Source of the DNA: BJHL01 sp040378885 | Lineage (GTDB): Bacteria; Planctomycetota; Phycisphaerae; Phycisphaerales; UBA1924 | Direction of reading: 5' to 3' | Assembly (NCBI GenBank): GCA_046316615.1 | Contig: JBKDAN010000052.1 | Location: forward strand, 1 to 64,000 | DNA: 64,000 nucleotides | Part shown: piece by piece, positions 42,601-50,641 of the stretch | Position numbering within the stretch: position 1 is the stretch's first letter | Layout: the number at the start of each line of letters is the position of its first letter | The notes under the pieces: model-generated | The model's input: only the letters and a program-made list of their open reading frames with translations | What the model was told of the DNA's origin: nothing | Databases searched by the model: none | Translations under genes and position numbers: made by a program

Positions 42601-43089
42601 GCGGCGATCACGCGAGCGGCGCTCGCGGGGCTTGCGAGCGGTCTCTTCTTCGGGCGATTCATCGCTGTCGTTGCCGGCTTCGACATCGGCGGCGAGTTCG
42701 TCGGTCTCTTCGTTCGCTTCGCGCGAGTCAGCTTCGTCGCTGTCGTCGGCGCGGTCTTCGCTCACAGCTTCGCGCGAGTCGGTGGGCGCCTGCTCGGTTT
42801 CGTCGCTGGCTTCGTCCGCGCTTTCGGCTTCAGCGGACTCTTCGCCTTCGCCTGTTGTTTCTTCAACGGCAGCGTCCTTGGTCTTGTTCTTGCGACGACC
42901 ACGGCCGCCACGACGGCTGCGGCGGCGCTTCTTCTTCGCGCCGTCTTCGCTCTTGCTTTCGTCGGACTTGCTTTCGTCACCCGCGCCTTCGTCGGCGGAG
43001 TCCTTGGCGTCGGCGGTGTCGTCGCGCTCGGGCATATCGCTCTCAAGCGGTATGCTGTTGTCGTTGTTGATTGTGTTGTCGGTATCCAT
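39646..43089 (-). CDS. rne: Ribonuclease E/G with very long disordered flanks
   Basis: 1147 residues from ATG 43089 (AAAGGGA 7 bases upstream). Residues 1-190 are acidic and Ser/Asp/Glu-rich with a basic KKKRRRSRRGGRGRRKN patch. The catalytic core, about 190-690, has the S1 segment (VGNIYVGKVMNVEPAIQAAF, DFGVGENGFLHVTDL), the DNase I-like active site (ALVAIDVNSGRS; GIVINDLIDMRS) and the zinc link DCPTCRGRG. Residues 740-1148 are Arg/Asp/Glu/Gly-rich, with runs such as RRDEPRREEPRREESRREEP and GRRRRRRRRRGRGRG. The enzyme starts mRNA decay and processes rRNA; the tail probably binds RNA and partner proteins. Confidence 0.93.
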   Translation of the reverse strand: MDTDNTINNDNSIPLESDMPERDDTADAKDSADEGAGDESKSDESKSEDGAKKKRRRSRRGGRGRRKNKTKDAAVEETTGEGEESAEAESADEASDETEQAPTDSREAVSEDRADDSDEADSREANEETDELAADVEAGNDSDESPEEETARKPRERRSRDRRSRDEARSERPDRREKSDNPSNAPFTQMLINYVPGEECRVAIMEDGKLEELHVERFASASRVGNIYVGKVMNVEPAIQAAFVDFGVGENGFLHVTDLHPRYFPGEDDSATERVGLKTPRRERPPIQTALRKGDEIIVQVLKEGVGTKGPTLTSYLSIPGRFLVMMPNMDKVGVSRKVEDEEERRAMREILDQLDLPEGFGFILRTAGMSRTKAELKRDLAYLMRLWKDMEKRRDRAGGGGGPKARLLYSESDLLVRALRDILTNDTHEIIIDNEMALKRGAKFLKIVAPRTSTKLLHYNQKAPMFYAFSVEKQISLIHAREVPLPSGGRLVIDQTEALVAIDVNSGRSRDSRDSETNAYQTNIEAVDEICRQLRLRDMGGIVINDLIDMRSISHRKDIENRFKERMKRDRAKSTVLQISEFGILQMTRQRMRASHESVHFTDCPTCRGRGMLQKPDSVAGDALRELSAILDLQRVAKVEMVVAPRVAGDLLSTKRQLLSRIERTYGKHVDVRVSESVPVDRIAFYAYDESGSDIDLSNVPMPRKPRELPEWIDPDAGTEADWAPDLNAEAEEARRAEAEEAATHDDADVHPIEIELPDDEVDAEIAASGGRRGRAGEFEDRDSRGDRGDRTDRGDRDRRGRRRRGRGRDDRRDDRPREAARSEPRRDDRRDDRPNPPRRDEPRRDEPRREEPRREESRREEPRRDNRRPERRDQPRDDNRSQGRSRFNDDAEWGEPAPAGSPRPVEDDAPLSDERVNAALPPEGPVDGDALPPSDGEPGEGGRRKRRRRRRRGRGRGEGQLDGQPEGQSTGPADNPRDNADTDTGDDSEDAGAPAGDAGDSEVEATGGPDEGERDDAGDVAETGDTQRSDDNQGEGGRRRRRRRRRGRGRGGDRDGAPRPGDAAPRSDQPRERRDEPREPARNTQREAPRSEARPQPRPEPRPEVREPKPAAPAPGAPKPPPRTLYGAVRRKLTPGELKNRPKDD

Positions 43090-43460
43090 CACGCGGTCCC
43101 TTTCGCGATTACTCGCTCGCGACCGATGCCGTGGGAACCCGCTTCAAAACGCGATCAACATGCACTCGACCCGCCCAACTGGCGCTGTGCGCCTGCCAGG
43201 CCTTGCGCGGCGCGCTCTGATTCGCGCGCCGTCCGGCTTCGCGAAAGACGCGCTTCAGATCGAAGGTGTGCGTCACAGCGGCCGGTCGCCTCTGCATGTC
43301 GCGCGAGTCTTTGCTCGCCCGCATGCCGGGTTGTGCGCAGCGGTCTCAACATCCAAGGTGCACGCAGTGCGCGACCTCAAGGGAGAAACCCCGCGGGGTA
43401 GTCATGTCGATCGGTGGTGCTTTGCGGGCACGGCCCAATCGCTGGTTTGTGTTCCCGTCG
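43090..43460. other. Leader between ptsI and rne
   Basis: 370 bases with no gene I can support; a 71-codon minus-strand frame at 43109-43324 has no recognisable motif. The rne mRNA leader is likely here, a region that is autoregulatory in other bacteria, but no defined structure was found by eye. Confidence 0.45.
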
Positions 43461-45371
43461 TCAATCTGCGGTACGACCGCTGAAGGCTTCGGGGACGATT
43501 TTTCGAGCCTGGTCGCGAAGGTAATTCGCGATCAGAGCGTCGGAATCAAGCGACAGGGCCTGTCTGGCCACGCGCTCGCATTGAGAAACGGTCACACTTC
43601 GGATGAACCGCTTGAGCTGCGGAATCACCCCGCTGCTCACAGACAGCGTACGCAGGCCCAGACCGATGAGCAGCATGGCGTACTCGACCTGACCGGCGGC
43701 TTCGCCACAGCAACTGACGGGGGTCTTGTGTCTCCGGGCGGCCCGGGCGGTATCACGGATCAACTTGATGACCGCCGGGTGCGTGGGCTGGTACAGATGG
43801 GCCACGCGCTCGTTAATGCGATCGACCGCCAGTGTGTACTGAGTGAGGTCATTTGTACCAATGGAGAAGAAATCGCACTCGCGAGCAAAGGCCTCGGCCT
43901 GGAGTGCGGCACTGGGCACCTCGATCATGATGCCTACGGGAACCTTGCTATCGAACGCAAGTCCTTCTTCCACAAGTTCTTCCATGGTGTCGTGGAGGAT
44001 GAACTTGGCCTGGCGCAATTCCTGCAGGCTACTGACCAGCGGGAACATGATCTTGACCGGGCCCAAGGCACTGACGCGCAGAATGGCACGCAACTGCCGC
44101 TTGAACATGGGGACATTGCGGAGGCAGTAGCGGATGCTGCGGTTACCCAAAAAGGGGTTGCGCTCGGGCACTTCTTCACGGCTTTGGGTGAGTTTGTCAG
44201 CGCCCAGGTCGAAGGTGCGGATGGTCAGGTCGCGACCAGCGCAAAGCTCGACACAGCGCTTGTAAGCGGCAAAGTGGACTTCTTCGGTGGGTTCATCCTG
44301 GCGGGTCAGCCAGAGGTATTCGCTGCGGTAAAGGCCCACGCCTGTGCCGCCGGCCTTGATGACCTTGGCCACTTCGTCGGGAAGCTCAATGTTGCCCACG
44401 ACGGCGACGGCTTCACCATCCAAAGTGACGCTGGGGAGGTCAGCGACATCGCTGAGGTTGGCGCGGTAGAGCTTGCGCTGCTCGAGCATGCGCTGGTAGA
44501 GCGCGATGGTCTGGGGGCTGGGGTGGAGGATGACCGCGCCGGTATCGCCATCGACGATGACGGACATGCCATCGGCGGCGTGCTTGGCCATGGTCTGCAC
44601 GCCCACAACCGCCGGGATTTCAAGGGCTTTTGCGATGATGGCGGTGTGGCTGGTCATGCCACCCAGATCGGTGGCGAAGGCGAGAATGCGCGAGCGATCG
44701 AAGCTCGCGGTTTGGCTGGGAGTGAGGTCGCGGGCGACGACGACGGTGTTTTCGTCGGCGGATTCAAGACGTTTGCGCTGCTCGCCGGCGAGTTGGGCGT
44801 GCAGGCGGTGGCGCAGGTCGTCGATGTCGTTGACCTTGGTCGCAAACGCGCTGTTCTTCATGGCGCGGAACTGGCTGGCCAGTGCGCTCAAGGCTTCGTA
44901 AGCGGCGTATTCGGCGCAAACGAGGTCTTTCTCGATGCGCTGGCGGATGGGGCCCACCACACTCTTGTCGCGCAGCATCATCTGGTGCACGAGGAAGATC
45001 TGGGCGGTTTCCTTGCCCATCTGGGTTTCGGCGTGGGCATGGACGTTCTGGATCTCGGTGATGGCTGCGGCGATGGCGGTATCGAGACGAGCAAGTTCCG
45101 CGTTGACAGAATCTTTGGAGACGCTGCGGCGGATGGGCTTCATGTGGTCGTCGTCGACGAGCAGCACTTTGCCGATCACGATGCCGGGGGAGACTGGAAG
45201 TCCTTTGAGGACAATCTCTTGCTCGCCGCGCTGGGGCTCCTGTTCGCTCCGGGAGGGGCTTGCACCGACCGATGCGGCCGGCTGGATAGTGCGCGACGGT
45301 TGGCTTTCGGTGGCAGGAGCCGCCGAAACCGGGAGCTTGGAAGCTGGGGACTTGGGAGACGAATCAGGCAC
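43461..45371 (-). CDS. ptsI: Phosphoenolpyruvate-protein phosphotransferase (PTS enzyme I)
   Basis: 636 residues from GTG 45371. After a 50-residue Ser/Pro-rich extension the family starts at EIVLKGLPVSPGIVIGKVLL. Landmarks: the phospho-histidine in DLGGMTSHTAIIAKALEIPA, the PEP-binding region GVGLYRSEYLWL, IRTFDLGADKL, NPFLGNRSIRYCL, GIMIEVPSAAL, FFSIGTNDLTQYTLAVDR and the active Cys in PVSCCGEAAG. Enzyme I moves phosphate from PEP to HPr. No HPr or EII gene is nearby, so the system may be regulatory rather than for sugar uptake (inference). The N-terminal extension exceeds the family's usual 570-580 residues; the real start may lie further in. Confidence 0.93.
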   Translation of the reverse strand: MPDSSPKSPASKLPVSAAPATESQPSRTIQPAASVGASPSRSEQEPQRGEQEIVLKGLPVSPGIVIGKVLLVDDDHMKPIRRSVSKDSVNAELARLDTAIAAAITEIQNVHAHAETQMGKETAQIFLVHQMMLRDKSVVGPIRQRIEKDLVCAEYAAYEALSALASQFRAMKNSAFATKVNDIDDLRHRLHAQLAGEQRKRLESADENTVVVARDLTPSQTASFDRSRILAFATDLGGMTSHTAIIAKALEIPAVVGVQTMAKHAADGMSVIVDGDTGAVILHPSPQTIALYQRMLEQRKLYRANLSDVADLPSVTLDGEAVAVVGNIELPDEVAKVIKAGGTGVGLYRSEYLWLTRQDEPTEEVHFAAYKRCVELCAGRDLTIRTFDLGADKLTQSREEVPERNPFLGNRSIRYCLRNVPMFKRQLRAILRVSALGPVKIMFPLVSSLQELRQAKFILHDTMEELVEEGLAFDSKVPVGIMIEVPSAALQAEAFARECDFFSIGTNDLTQYTLAVDRINERVAHLYQPTHPAVIKLIRDTARAARRHKTPVSCCGEAAGQVEYAMLLIGLGLRTLSVSSGVIPQLKRFIRSVTVSQCERVARQALSLDSDALIANYLRDQARKIVPEAFSGRTAD

Positions 45372-45938
45372 GCTTGGCGATCAGACGGTACTTTGCGGAC
45401 GAGAACTTACACGAGATATCGGATTGTAACAGCAGTTGATGCAGCCGCTCCCCGATTGTGACCGAAAGGACTGGATGGGAACGCAATTCATCGAATGTGG
45501 CTGCAACGAGATGCCGGCTGCGTGGTACGATTTGCGCGGGGCCATCGTGCGGCTGCAAAGAGTGAAATGACGGGTGCCTTGCAGAAAGGCGGGCCCGGTC
45601 AGGTCGCTGGGGAAGGTTGCCGCGTCTGCTCGTGAGGTGGTCGCTTCTGTTTGTGTGATCGCGATGCCGCGTGCTTGTGGGTTGTGTTTTTGTATCGGGT
45701 CGGGTTTCGGCGCGGATCTTGTCGCGAAAGGGCGGGCCAGACCTTTGCGGGTCTGGGCGCGAGGTTTTGAGCTTGTCGTTTTATGGTGTGCGTCTTGTCG
45801 CTGCCCAGTTGCGCGACGGGAAAGGCACGCAGTGCTTGTGACACGTTGAGCTTGGCAAGTGCGTGATGTGCGTGACGTGCGCACGTGCGGCACGGTCAGG
45901 ATTGGCCGGCCGGCGGCGCAGTCCTTTTGGAGTTGTGG
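45372..45938. other. Divergent intergenic region between ptsI and rho
   Basis: 567 bases without a gene I can support; the short frames on both strands lack motifs. It must hold the promoters of both divergent genes. Rho leaders are autoregulated by attenuation in other bacteria, so a long leader here would fit. I checked the plus-strand frames for a missing N-terminal Rho domain and did not find one. Confidence 0.5.
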
Positions 45939-47213
45939 ATGAACGCTGACAATTGGCAAGGTGGTGGGGGATCAGGCGGGTACGGCGGCGGCCAAGGTGG
46001 CTCGTCGCGCGGTGGCAATGGACAAGGTGGGGGTGGTGGCGGGGGCGGGAAGCGCCGAGGGCGGCGCGGACGCGGGCGCGGGGGCAATCGCGGTCCGGGT
46101 GGCGGCGGAGGCGGAGGCGGAGGTGCCGCACTCGCAAACCCGCCGAGAAGCGGTAGTGGGGGCGGCGGGGGCAACCAGCCGCAGCAAGGCAACCGACTGG
46201 GAACGGCGACGGTGGACGTTGACGGCAATCCGCTCGCGCTGCCGACAGGGGCGAAGAAGTTTGAAGAGCTCACGAGCATTGATCCCACGCCACGACTGAC
46301 GCTGGAGTATGCGGGCTGTCCGGCGGCGTGCCGACTGATTGACCTGTTCTGCCCGATCGGTCGCGGGCAACGCGCGTTGATTGTGAGCCCACCCAAAGCA
46401 GGCAAGACGACGCTGCTGAAGGACATCGCGACCGGCCTGCTGCGCAATCATGCGGATATTGAAGTGGTGGTGCTACTGATTGACGAACGGCCCGAGGAAG
46501 TGACGGACTTCCGGCGGACGTTTGTGAACATCGGCCAGGCGGAACGCGAGATGCTGGCGCGTGGCGAAACGGCACTGCAGGAGGCCGGCGGGACCACTGA
46601 AGCGCGGCCGCTTGAAAGACCGCGTGTGCGCGTGATTGCTTCGAGCAACGACCACACGATTGAGAAGCACATCGACACGGCGATCACGACGATTGAACGC
46701 TGCAAGCGCATGGTGGAAGCGGGCAAGCATGTGGTGGTGCTGCTGGACAGCATCACACGCATGGGCCGCGCTTTCAACAGCAGCCGCAAGCACAGCAACA
46801 GCGGTCGCACGCTGAGCGGCGGGCTGGACAGCCGGGCGCTGGAAGTGCCGCGTGCACTGTTTGGCAGCGCGCGCAATACGGAAGAAGCAGGAAGCCTGAC
46901 GATCATCGCGAGCTGTCTGGTTGATACCGGCAGTCAGGCGGACCAGGTGATCTTTGAAGAGTTCAAGGGCAGCGGGAACATGGAACTGATCCTCGATCGC
47001 AAGATCGCGGAGCGACGGATGTTCCCGGCGATCAACCTTGCGGAGAGCGGCACGCGCAAGGAACACCTGCTGATGAGTGATGCGGAAGTGAAGACGATGA
47101 CTGCTCTGCGCCGGCGGCTGCTGCAGATGCCGCCGCCCATGCAAGTGGAACAATTGCTTGCGGCGCTCAAGCGATTCCCGACGAATGCGGCGCTGGTTGG
47201 CAGTGTGCAGTAG
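45939..47213 (+). CDS. rho: Transcription termination factor Rho with Gly/Arg-rich N-terminus and no visible OB fold
   Basis: 424 residues from ATG 45939. Rho is the hexameric RNA helicase that ends transcription. The ATPase core is clear: RLIDLFCPIGRGQRALIVSP, Walker A PPKAGKTTLLKDI (151-163), VVVLLIDERPEEVTDFRR, VIASSNDHTIEKHI, VVVLLDSITRMGRAFN (Walker B), GALFGSARN-type loop (RALFGSARNTEEAGSL) and the R-loop LILDRKIAERRMFPAI. Residues 5-85 are almost only Gly, Arg, Asn, Gln and Ser (GKRRGRRGRGRGGNRGPGG). The primary RNA-binding cold-shock/OB domain expected before the core is not seen; only about 30 linker residues (TATVDVDGNPLALPTGAKKF) separate the Gly-rich part from the core. Confidence 0.94.
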   Translation: MNADNWQGGGGSGGYGGGQGGSSRGGNGQGGGGGGGGKRRGRRGRGRGGNRGPGGGGGGGGGAALANPPRSGSGGGGGNQPQQGNRLGTATVDVDGNPLALPTGAKKFEELTSIDPTPRLTLEYAGCPAACRLIDLFCPIGRGQRALIVSPPKAGKTTLLKDIATGLLRNHADIEVVVLLIDERPEEVTDFRRTFVNIGQAEREMLARGETALQEAGGTTEARPLERPRVRVIASSNDHTIEKHIDTAITTIERCKRMVEAGKHVVVLLDSITRMGRAFNSSRKHSNSGRTLSGGLDSRALEVPRALFGSARNTEEAGSLTIIASCLVDTGSQADQVIFEEFKGSGNMELILDRKIAERRMFPAINLAESGTRKEHLLMSDAEVKTMTALRRRLLQMPPPMQVEQLLAALKRFPTNAALVGSVQ

Positions 47214-47230
47214 GTTCCGCGAGTTCTGTC

Positions 47231-48166
47231 ATGCGCGTGCTGGTCACGGGAGCATCTGGGTTTCTGGGATCGCACGTGGTGGCGATACTGCGTCAGCGCG
47301 GACACGATGTCGTTGCGCCGGCACGCACGCGTGATGCGTTGCGATCAGTCGATGCGACGCTCGCGATGCTGAACGCGGCGGGCGATGTTGATGTGGTTGT
47401 GCATGTGGCCGGACTGTCGGGCGGACTGGGGATGTGCAAGGCTTACGGCGAGCGCATGTACACGGAGAACGTGTGCGGCGTGACGCTGATTGATGCGCTG
47501 ATGGCGATGCGTGAGCGGCCCGCGCTGGTGGGAATCGGGCATATGTGCATGTACGGCGCGGATGCGGCGCAGCCTTATCGCGAGGGAGATGTGCTTTGGG
47601 GCGAACTCGACCCGATCACGAAGTGGTACGGGCAGGCGAAGCGCGATGTGTACGCGGCGATGCTGGCGGCGCGGGAGCGCGGGCTGCGGGCAGTGTGCGT
47701 GATTCCGACGAATTTGTATGGACCGGGTGATGTGTTTGGTGATCCGCTGAAGAGTCACGCGGCCGGGGCGATGATTGAGCGATATGTGCAGGCGGCGCGA
47801 GAGGGAGCGGCGAGCGTGACCAATTGGGGCACGGGGTCGGCGGTGCGAGATTTTCTGTTTGTGGAAGATGCGGCTCGCGGCGCGGCGCTGGCGGCGGAAC
47901 GAGTGGACACACTCGATGCAGCGCGGCAGACAGCGATCAATTTGAGCGGACCGGCAGAGGTTTCGATTCGCGACATGGCCCTGGCGTGCAGCAAGGCGGC
48001 TGGTTTTGCCGGGCAAACCTTGTGGGATGCGAGCAAGCCGGACGGGGTAGCGCGGCGGGTGTTGGACGGATCGTTGGCGGGACAGGCGCTGGGGTGGAAG
48101 GCGCAGGTGGATATTTGGCAAGGAGTTGCGCGAACGGCGGGGTGGCTCAGAGCCTGCGCCGACTAA
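47231..48166 (+). CDS. NAD-dependent epimerase/dehydratase (GDP-fucose-synthase-like)
   Basis: 311 residues, 17 bp after rho. Extended SDR fold: RVLVTGASGFLGSHVVAILR (GxxGxxG), VVVHVAGLSGG, the YxxxK pair in ITKWYGQAKRDVYAAML, VIPTNLYGPGDVF and the C-terminal WGTGSAVRDFLFVEDAARGA. Order and spacing are like GDP-L-fucose synthase and the protein at 57342-58328. The usual catalytic Ser before the Tyr (SSCIYP in relatives) is replaced by GHMCMYG, so activity may be changed. The product is probably a nucleotide sugar for surface glycans. Confidence 0.83.
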   Translation: MRVLVTGASGFLGSHVVAILRQRGHDVVAPARTRDALRSVDATLAMLNAAGDVDVVVHVAGLSGGLGMCKAYGERMYTENVCGVTLIDALMAMRERPALVGIGHMCMYGADAAQPYREGDVLWGELDPITKWYGQAKRDVYAAMLAARERGLRAVCVIPTNLYGPGDVFGDPLKSHAAGAMIERYVQAAREGAASVTNWGTGSAVRDFLFVEDAARGAALAAERVDTLDAARQTAINLSGPAEVSIRDMALACSKAAGFAGQTLWDASKPDGVARRVLDGSLAGQALGWKAQVDIWQGVARTAGWLRACAD

Positions 48167-48274
48167 GGGCCGGTGCCACCACTGGGTGAGCATGCACTGG
48201 CAAAGGCTGGGCCTCTGTTCAGGCGCGGGGCGAACTTACCGATCCATACGTGATGCGCTGAGAACATGCAAATG

Positions 48275-48296
48275 TCGGCGGTCGTACGCCGATTTT
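48275..48296 (+). terminator. Possible terminator after the epimerase gene
   Basis: TCGGCG/CGCCGA stem around GTCGTA, followed by TTTT. The stem is only 6 bp, so this is a moderate call. Confidence 0.45.
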
Positions 48297-48419
48297 CGCG
48301 TGTTGCACCGCTGTCGCATTTCTATCATCCCTCCCTCGCTTGGCTCAGGGGACGGGTGGGAGCGACAGCGAGCAGTGGCTTTTCAGATTCTGGACTGATC
48401 CAGTTCGAAGGAGTTTCGC

Positions 48420-49715
48420 GTGTCGCAAGTTGCTTCAAACGGTGAATCGCTGACCGGTGGCGTCAAGATCAACAAGGACATGACGGTCGTCATCACGGGT
48501 GGCGGCGGGTTCATCGGCGGGCACTTGGTGAACTTCTTCCGCTCGATGGGCGTGAAGAAGATTCGCGTCGCGGACATCAAGCCGCTGGATGAGTGGTATC
48601 AGGTTTTCCGTGATGTTGAAAATCACGCCGGCCCGATCAAGGGCGACTGCCGCGACTTCAAGGTGTGTCGCAATCTGTGCACGGGCGCGGACGAGGTGTA
48701 TCAGTTGGCTGCCGACATGGGCGGCATGGGGTTCATTGAGAACAACAAGGCGCTGTGCATGCTGAGCGTGCTGACGAACACGCACATGCTGCTGGCGGCA
48801 CAGGAAGCTGGCGTGAAGCGGTTCTTCTACGCGAGCTCGGCGTGCGTGTACAACGCCGACAAGCAGAAGAACCCCGATATCACGGCACTCAAGGAAGCGG
48901 ACGCATATCCGGGTCTGCCTGAAGACGGCTACGGCTGGGAGAAGCTGTTCAGCGAGCGCATGTGCCGGCACTTCCGCGAGGACTTCGGCATGCACACGCG
49001 CGTGGCTCGCTTCCACAACGTGTACGGCCCCGAAGGCACGTGGGAAGGCGGGCGTGAGAAGGCTCCCGCGGCGATCTGCCGGAAGGTGATCGCGGCGAAG
49101 GTGAGCGGCAAGCACGAGATTGAAATCTGGGGCGATGGCACGCAGACCCGCAGCTTCATGTTTGTTGATGACTGCGTGCGCGGGATCAACATGATCACGC
49201 ACAGCGGCATTCTCGAGCCCATCAACCTGGGCAGCAGCGAACTGGTGAGCATCAACCAACTGGTGAGCATCGCGGAAGAAATCGCGGGCATCAAGCTGAA
49301 GCGCAACTACAAGCTCGACGCGCCCAAGGGTGTGGCGGGTCGCAACAGCGACAACACCAAGATTCAGAAGTACCTGGGCTGGGAGCCCAGCACGCGCCTG
49401 CGCGATGGCATGGAGCGCACGTACCGCTGGATCGAGAAGGAATTCCTCGCGAAGTACAACGCAAAGACGGCACACCTGTCGAGCATCAGCACGTTCACCA
49501 AGGGCAGCCATCCGATTCCGGGCGACGGCTACAACCCCGAGAGCAAGAACATGACGACGTGGACGCAGGGCATTCCCGCGGGCTACGGCGCTCCGGCCAA
49601 GGCCAAGGCTTCGAGCAAGGGCAGCAAGAGCAAGCCCGCGGCGAAGAAGGCCAAGCTGGCGGTGAAGGCGAAGGGGAAGGCGGCGAAGAAGCCCGCGAAG
49701 GCTGGCAAGCGTTGA
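48420..49715 (+). CDS. Sugar-nucleotide epimerase with Lys/Ala-rich histone-H1-like tail
   Basis: 431 residues from GTG 48420; GAAGGAG lies 7 bases upstream. Extended SDR: MTVVITGGGGFIGGHLVNFF, VYQLAADMGGMGFIENNKA, FFYASSACVYN (Ser), the Tyr/Lys pair in YGWEKLFSERM, ARFHNVYGPEGTWEGGREKA and IWGDGTQTRSFMFVDDCVRG. The order is close to GDP-mannose 3,5-epimerase. Residues about 350-390 are an extra segment, and the last 40 are Lys/Ala/Ser-rich (KASSKGSKSKPAAKKAKLAV), like the tail of a histone H1-like protein. This tail is not part of known epimerases; it may bind DNA, RNA or acidic polymers. Confidence 0.88.
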   Translation: MSQVASNGESLTGGVKINKDMTVVITGGGGFIGGHLVNFFRSMGVKKIRVADIKPLDEWYQVFRDVENHAGPIKGDCRDFKVCRNLCTGADEVYQLAADMGGMGFIENNKALCMLSVLTNTHMLLAAQEAGVKRFFYASSACVYNADKQKNPDITALKEADAYPGLPEDGYGWEKLFSERMCRHFREDFGMHTRVARFHNVYGPEGTWEGGREKAPAAICRKVIAAKVSGKHEIEIWGDGTQTRSFMFVDDCVRGINMITHSGILEPINLGSSELVSINQLVSIAEEIAGIKLKRNYKLDAPKGVAGRNSDNTKIQKYLGWEPSTRLRDGMERTYRWIEKEFLAKYNAKTAHLSSISTFTKGSHPIPGDGYNPESKNMTTWTQGIPAGYGAPAKAKASSKGSKSKPAAKKAKLAVKAKGKAAKKPAKAGKR

Positions 49716-49768
49716 ATATGTCGCCATGACGGCGTTCGGCAAGGTGCAGCGGCACGCTGGGTACTTCT

Positions 49769-50605
49769 ATGAGCAATCAACGCCTCGAGGACGCTCTGCA
49801 ACGGATGAAGTCTTCCTTCCCGGTGCAGGGTTACATCAAAGACGATCGCATCGATCACTGGCGATTCATGGCCGACTTGGTGTGTCGGCATGTGTCCGAA
49901 GGCGAACGCGTGATGGATTTTGGCTGCGGCCCGGGCGACTTTCCGTGGCTGCTGGCTCAGCTGGGGCGCGACTCGTGGGCGGGCGATGACCTGCAGGACC
50001 CGTGGCACCTGAAGCCGGGCATGCATGACACGCTCAAGAAGTACATGGGCGACGCGGGCGTGAAGTTCTCGCTGCTCGAACATGACAAACCATTTCCATG
50101 GCCCAAGAACCACTTCAAGATGGTCATGTCGCACCACACCTTCGAGCACATTCCCGAATCGCCCAAGGGGCTGCTCGAAGCGCTGGTCGATCTGGTTGCT
50201 GAAGACGGCCTGCTGCTCATCACTGTTCCGAGCGCCGTGAACATTCGCAAGCGGCTGGATGTGATGCGCGGCAGAACCAACTACCCGCCCTATGACCAGT
50301 TCTACTGGCTGCCCTCGCCCTGGCGCGGGCATCGGCGTGAGTACTGCCGGGACGATCTGGCGAAGATGGCTCAGTATCTGAACCTGGAGGTTGTGGAGCT
50401 TCGCGCGTACACGTGCATGCTTGCACGCGTGCCACCTTCGCTGCGCGGCGTGTACAAGCTCGTCGTGTCGATATTCCCCGACTGGCAGGATTCGTGGATT
50501 CTGCTTGCCCGCAAGCCCAAGGGCTGGAAGCCTCTGTCGCTGCCGCCGGATGAGCGCACGTTCAAGTCGGCTCTTCGCGGCGTGAATCCGACGGCGCAGG
50601 AGTAA
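49769..50605 (+). CDS. Class I SAM-dependent methyltransferase
   Basis: 278 residues from ATG 49769. The SAM-binding motif I is RVMDFGCGPGDFPWLLAQLG; motif II-like WAGDDLQDP and the later MVMSHHTFEHIPESPKGLLE with GLLLITVPSAVNI complete the Methyltransf_11/23 pattern. The C-terminal 80 residues (FYWLPSPWRGHRREYC, VSIFPDWQDSWILLARKPKG) are not recognised. It follows the epimerase by 53 bp, which suggests sugar or glycan methylation. Confidence 0.8.
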   Translation: MSNQRLEDALQRMKSSFPVQGYIKDDRIDHWRFMADLVCRHVSEGERVMDFGCGPGDFPWLLAQLGRDSWAGDDLQDPWHLKPGMHDTLKKYMGDAGVKFSLLEHDKPFPWPKNHFKMVMSHHTFEHIPESPKGLLEALVDLVAEDGLLLITVPSAVNIRKRLDVMRGRTNYPPYDQFYWLPSPWRGHRREYCRDDLAKMAQYLNLEVVELRAYTCMLARVPPSLRGVYKLVVSIFPDWQDSWILLARKPKGWKPLSLPPDERTFKSALRGVNPTAQE

Positions 50606-50641
50606 CGGTTGTAGCACGGAGGACGCGTCGGACGCTACGGC

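Noticed and set aside
43266..45461. Plus-strand frame of 731 codons opposite ptsI
   Set aside because: Antisense of a well-supported enzyme I gene; no family features.
45574..45849. Plus-strand frame of 91 codons upstream of rho as a possible split N-terminal Rho domain
   Set aside because: The translation has no OB-fold or Rho-N pattern.
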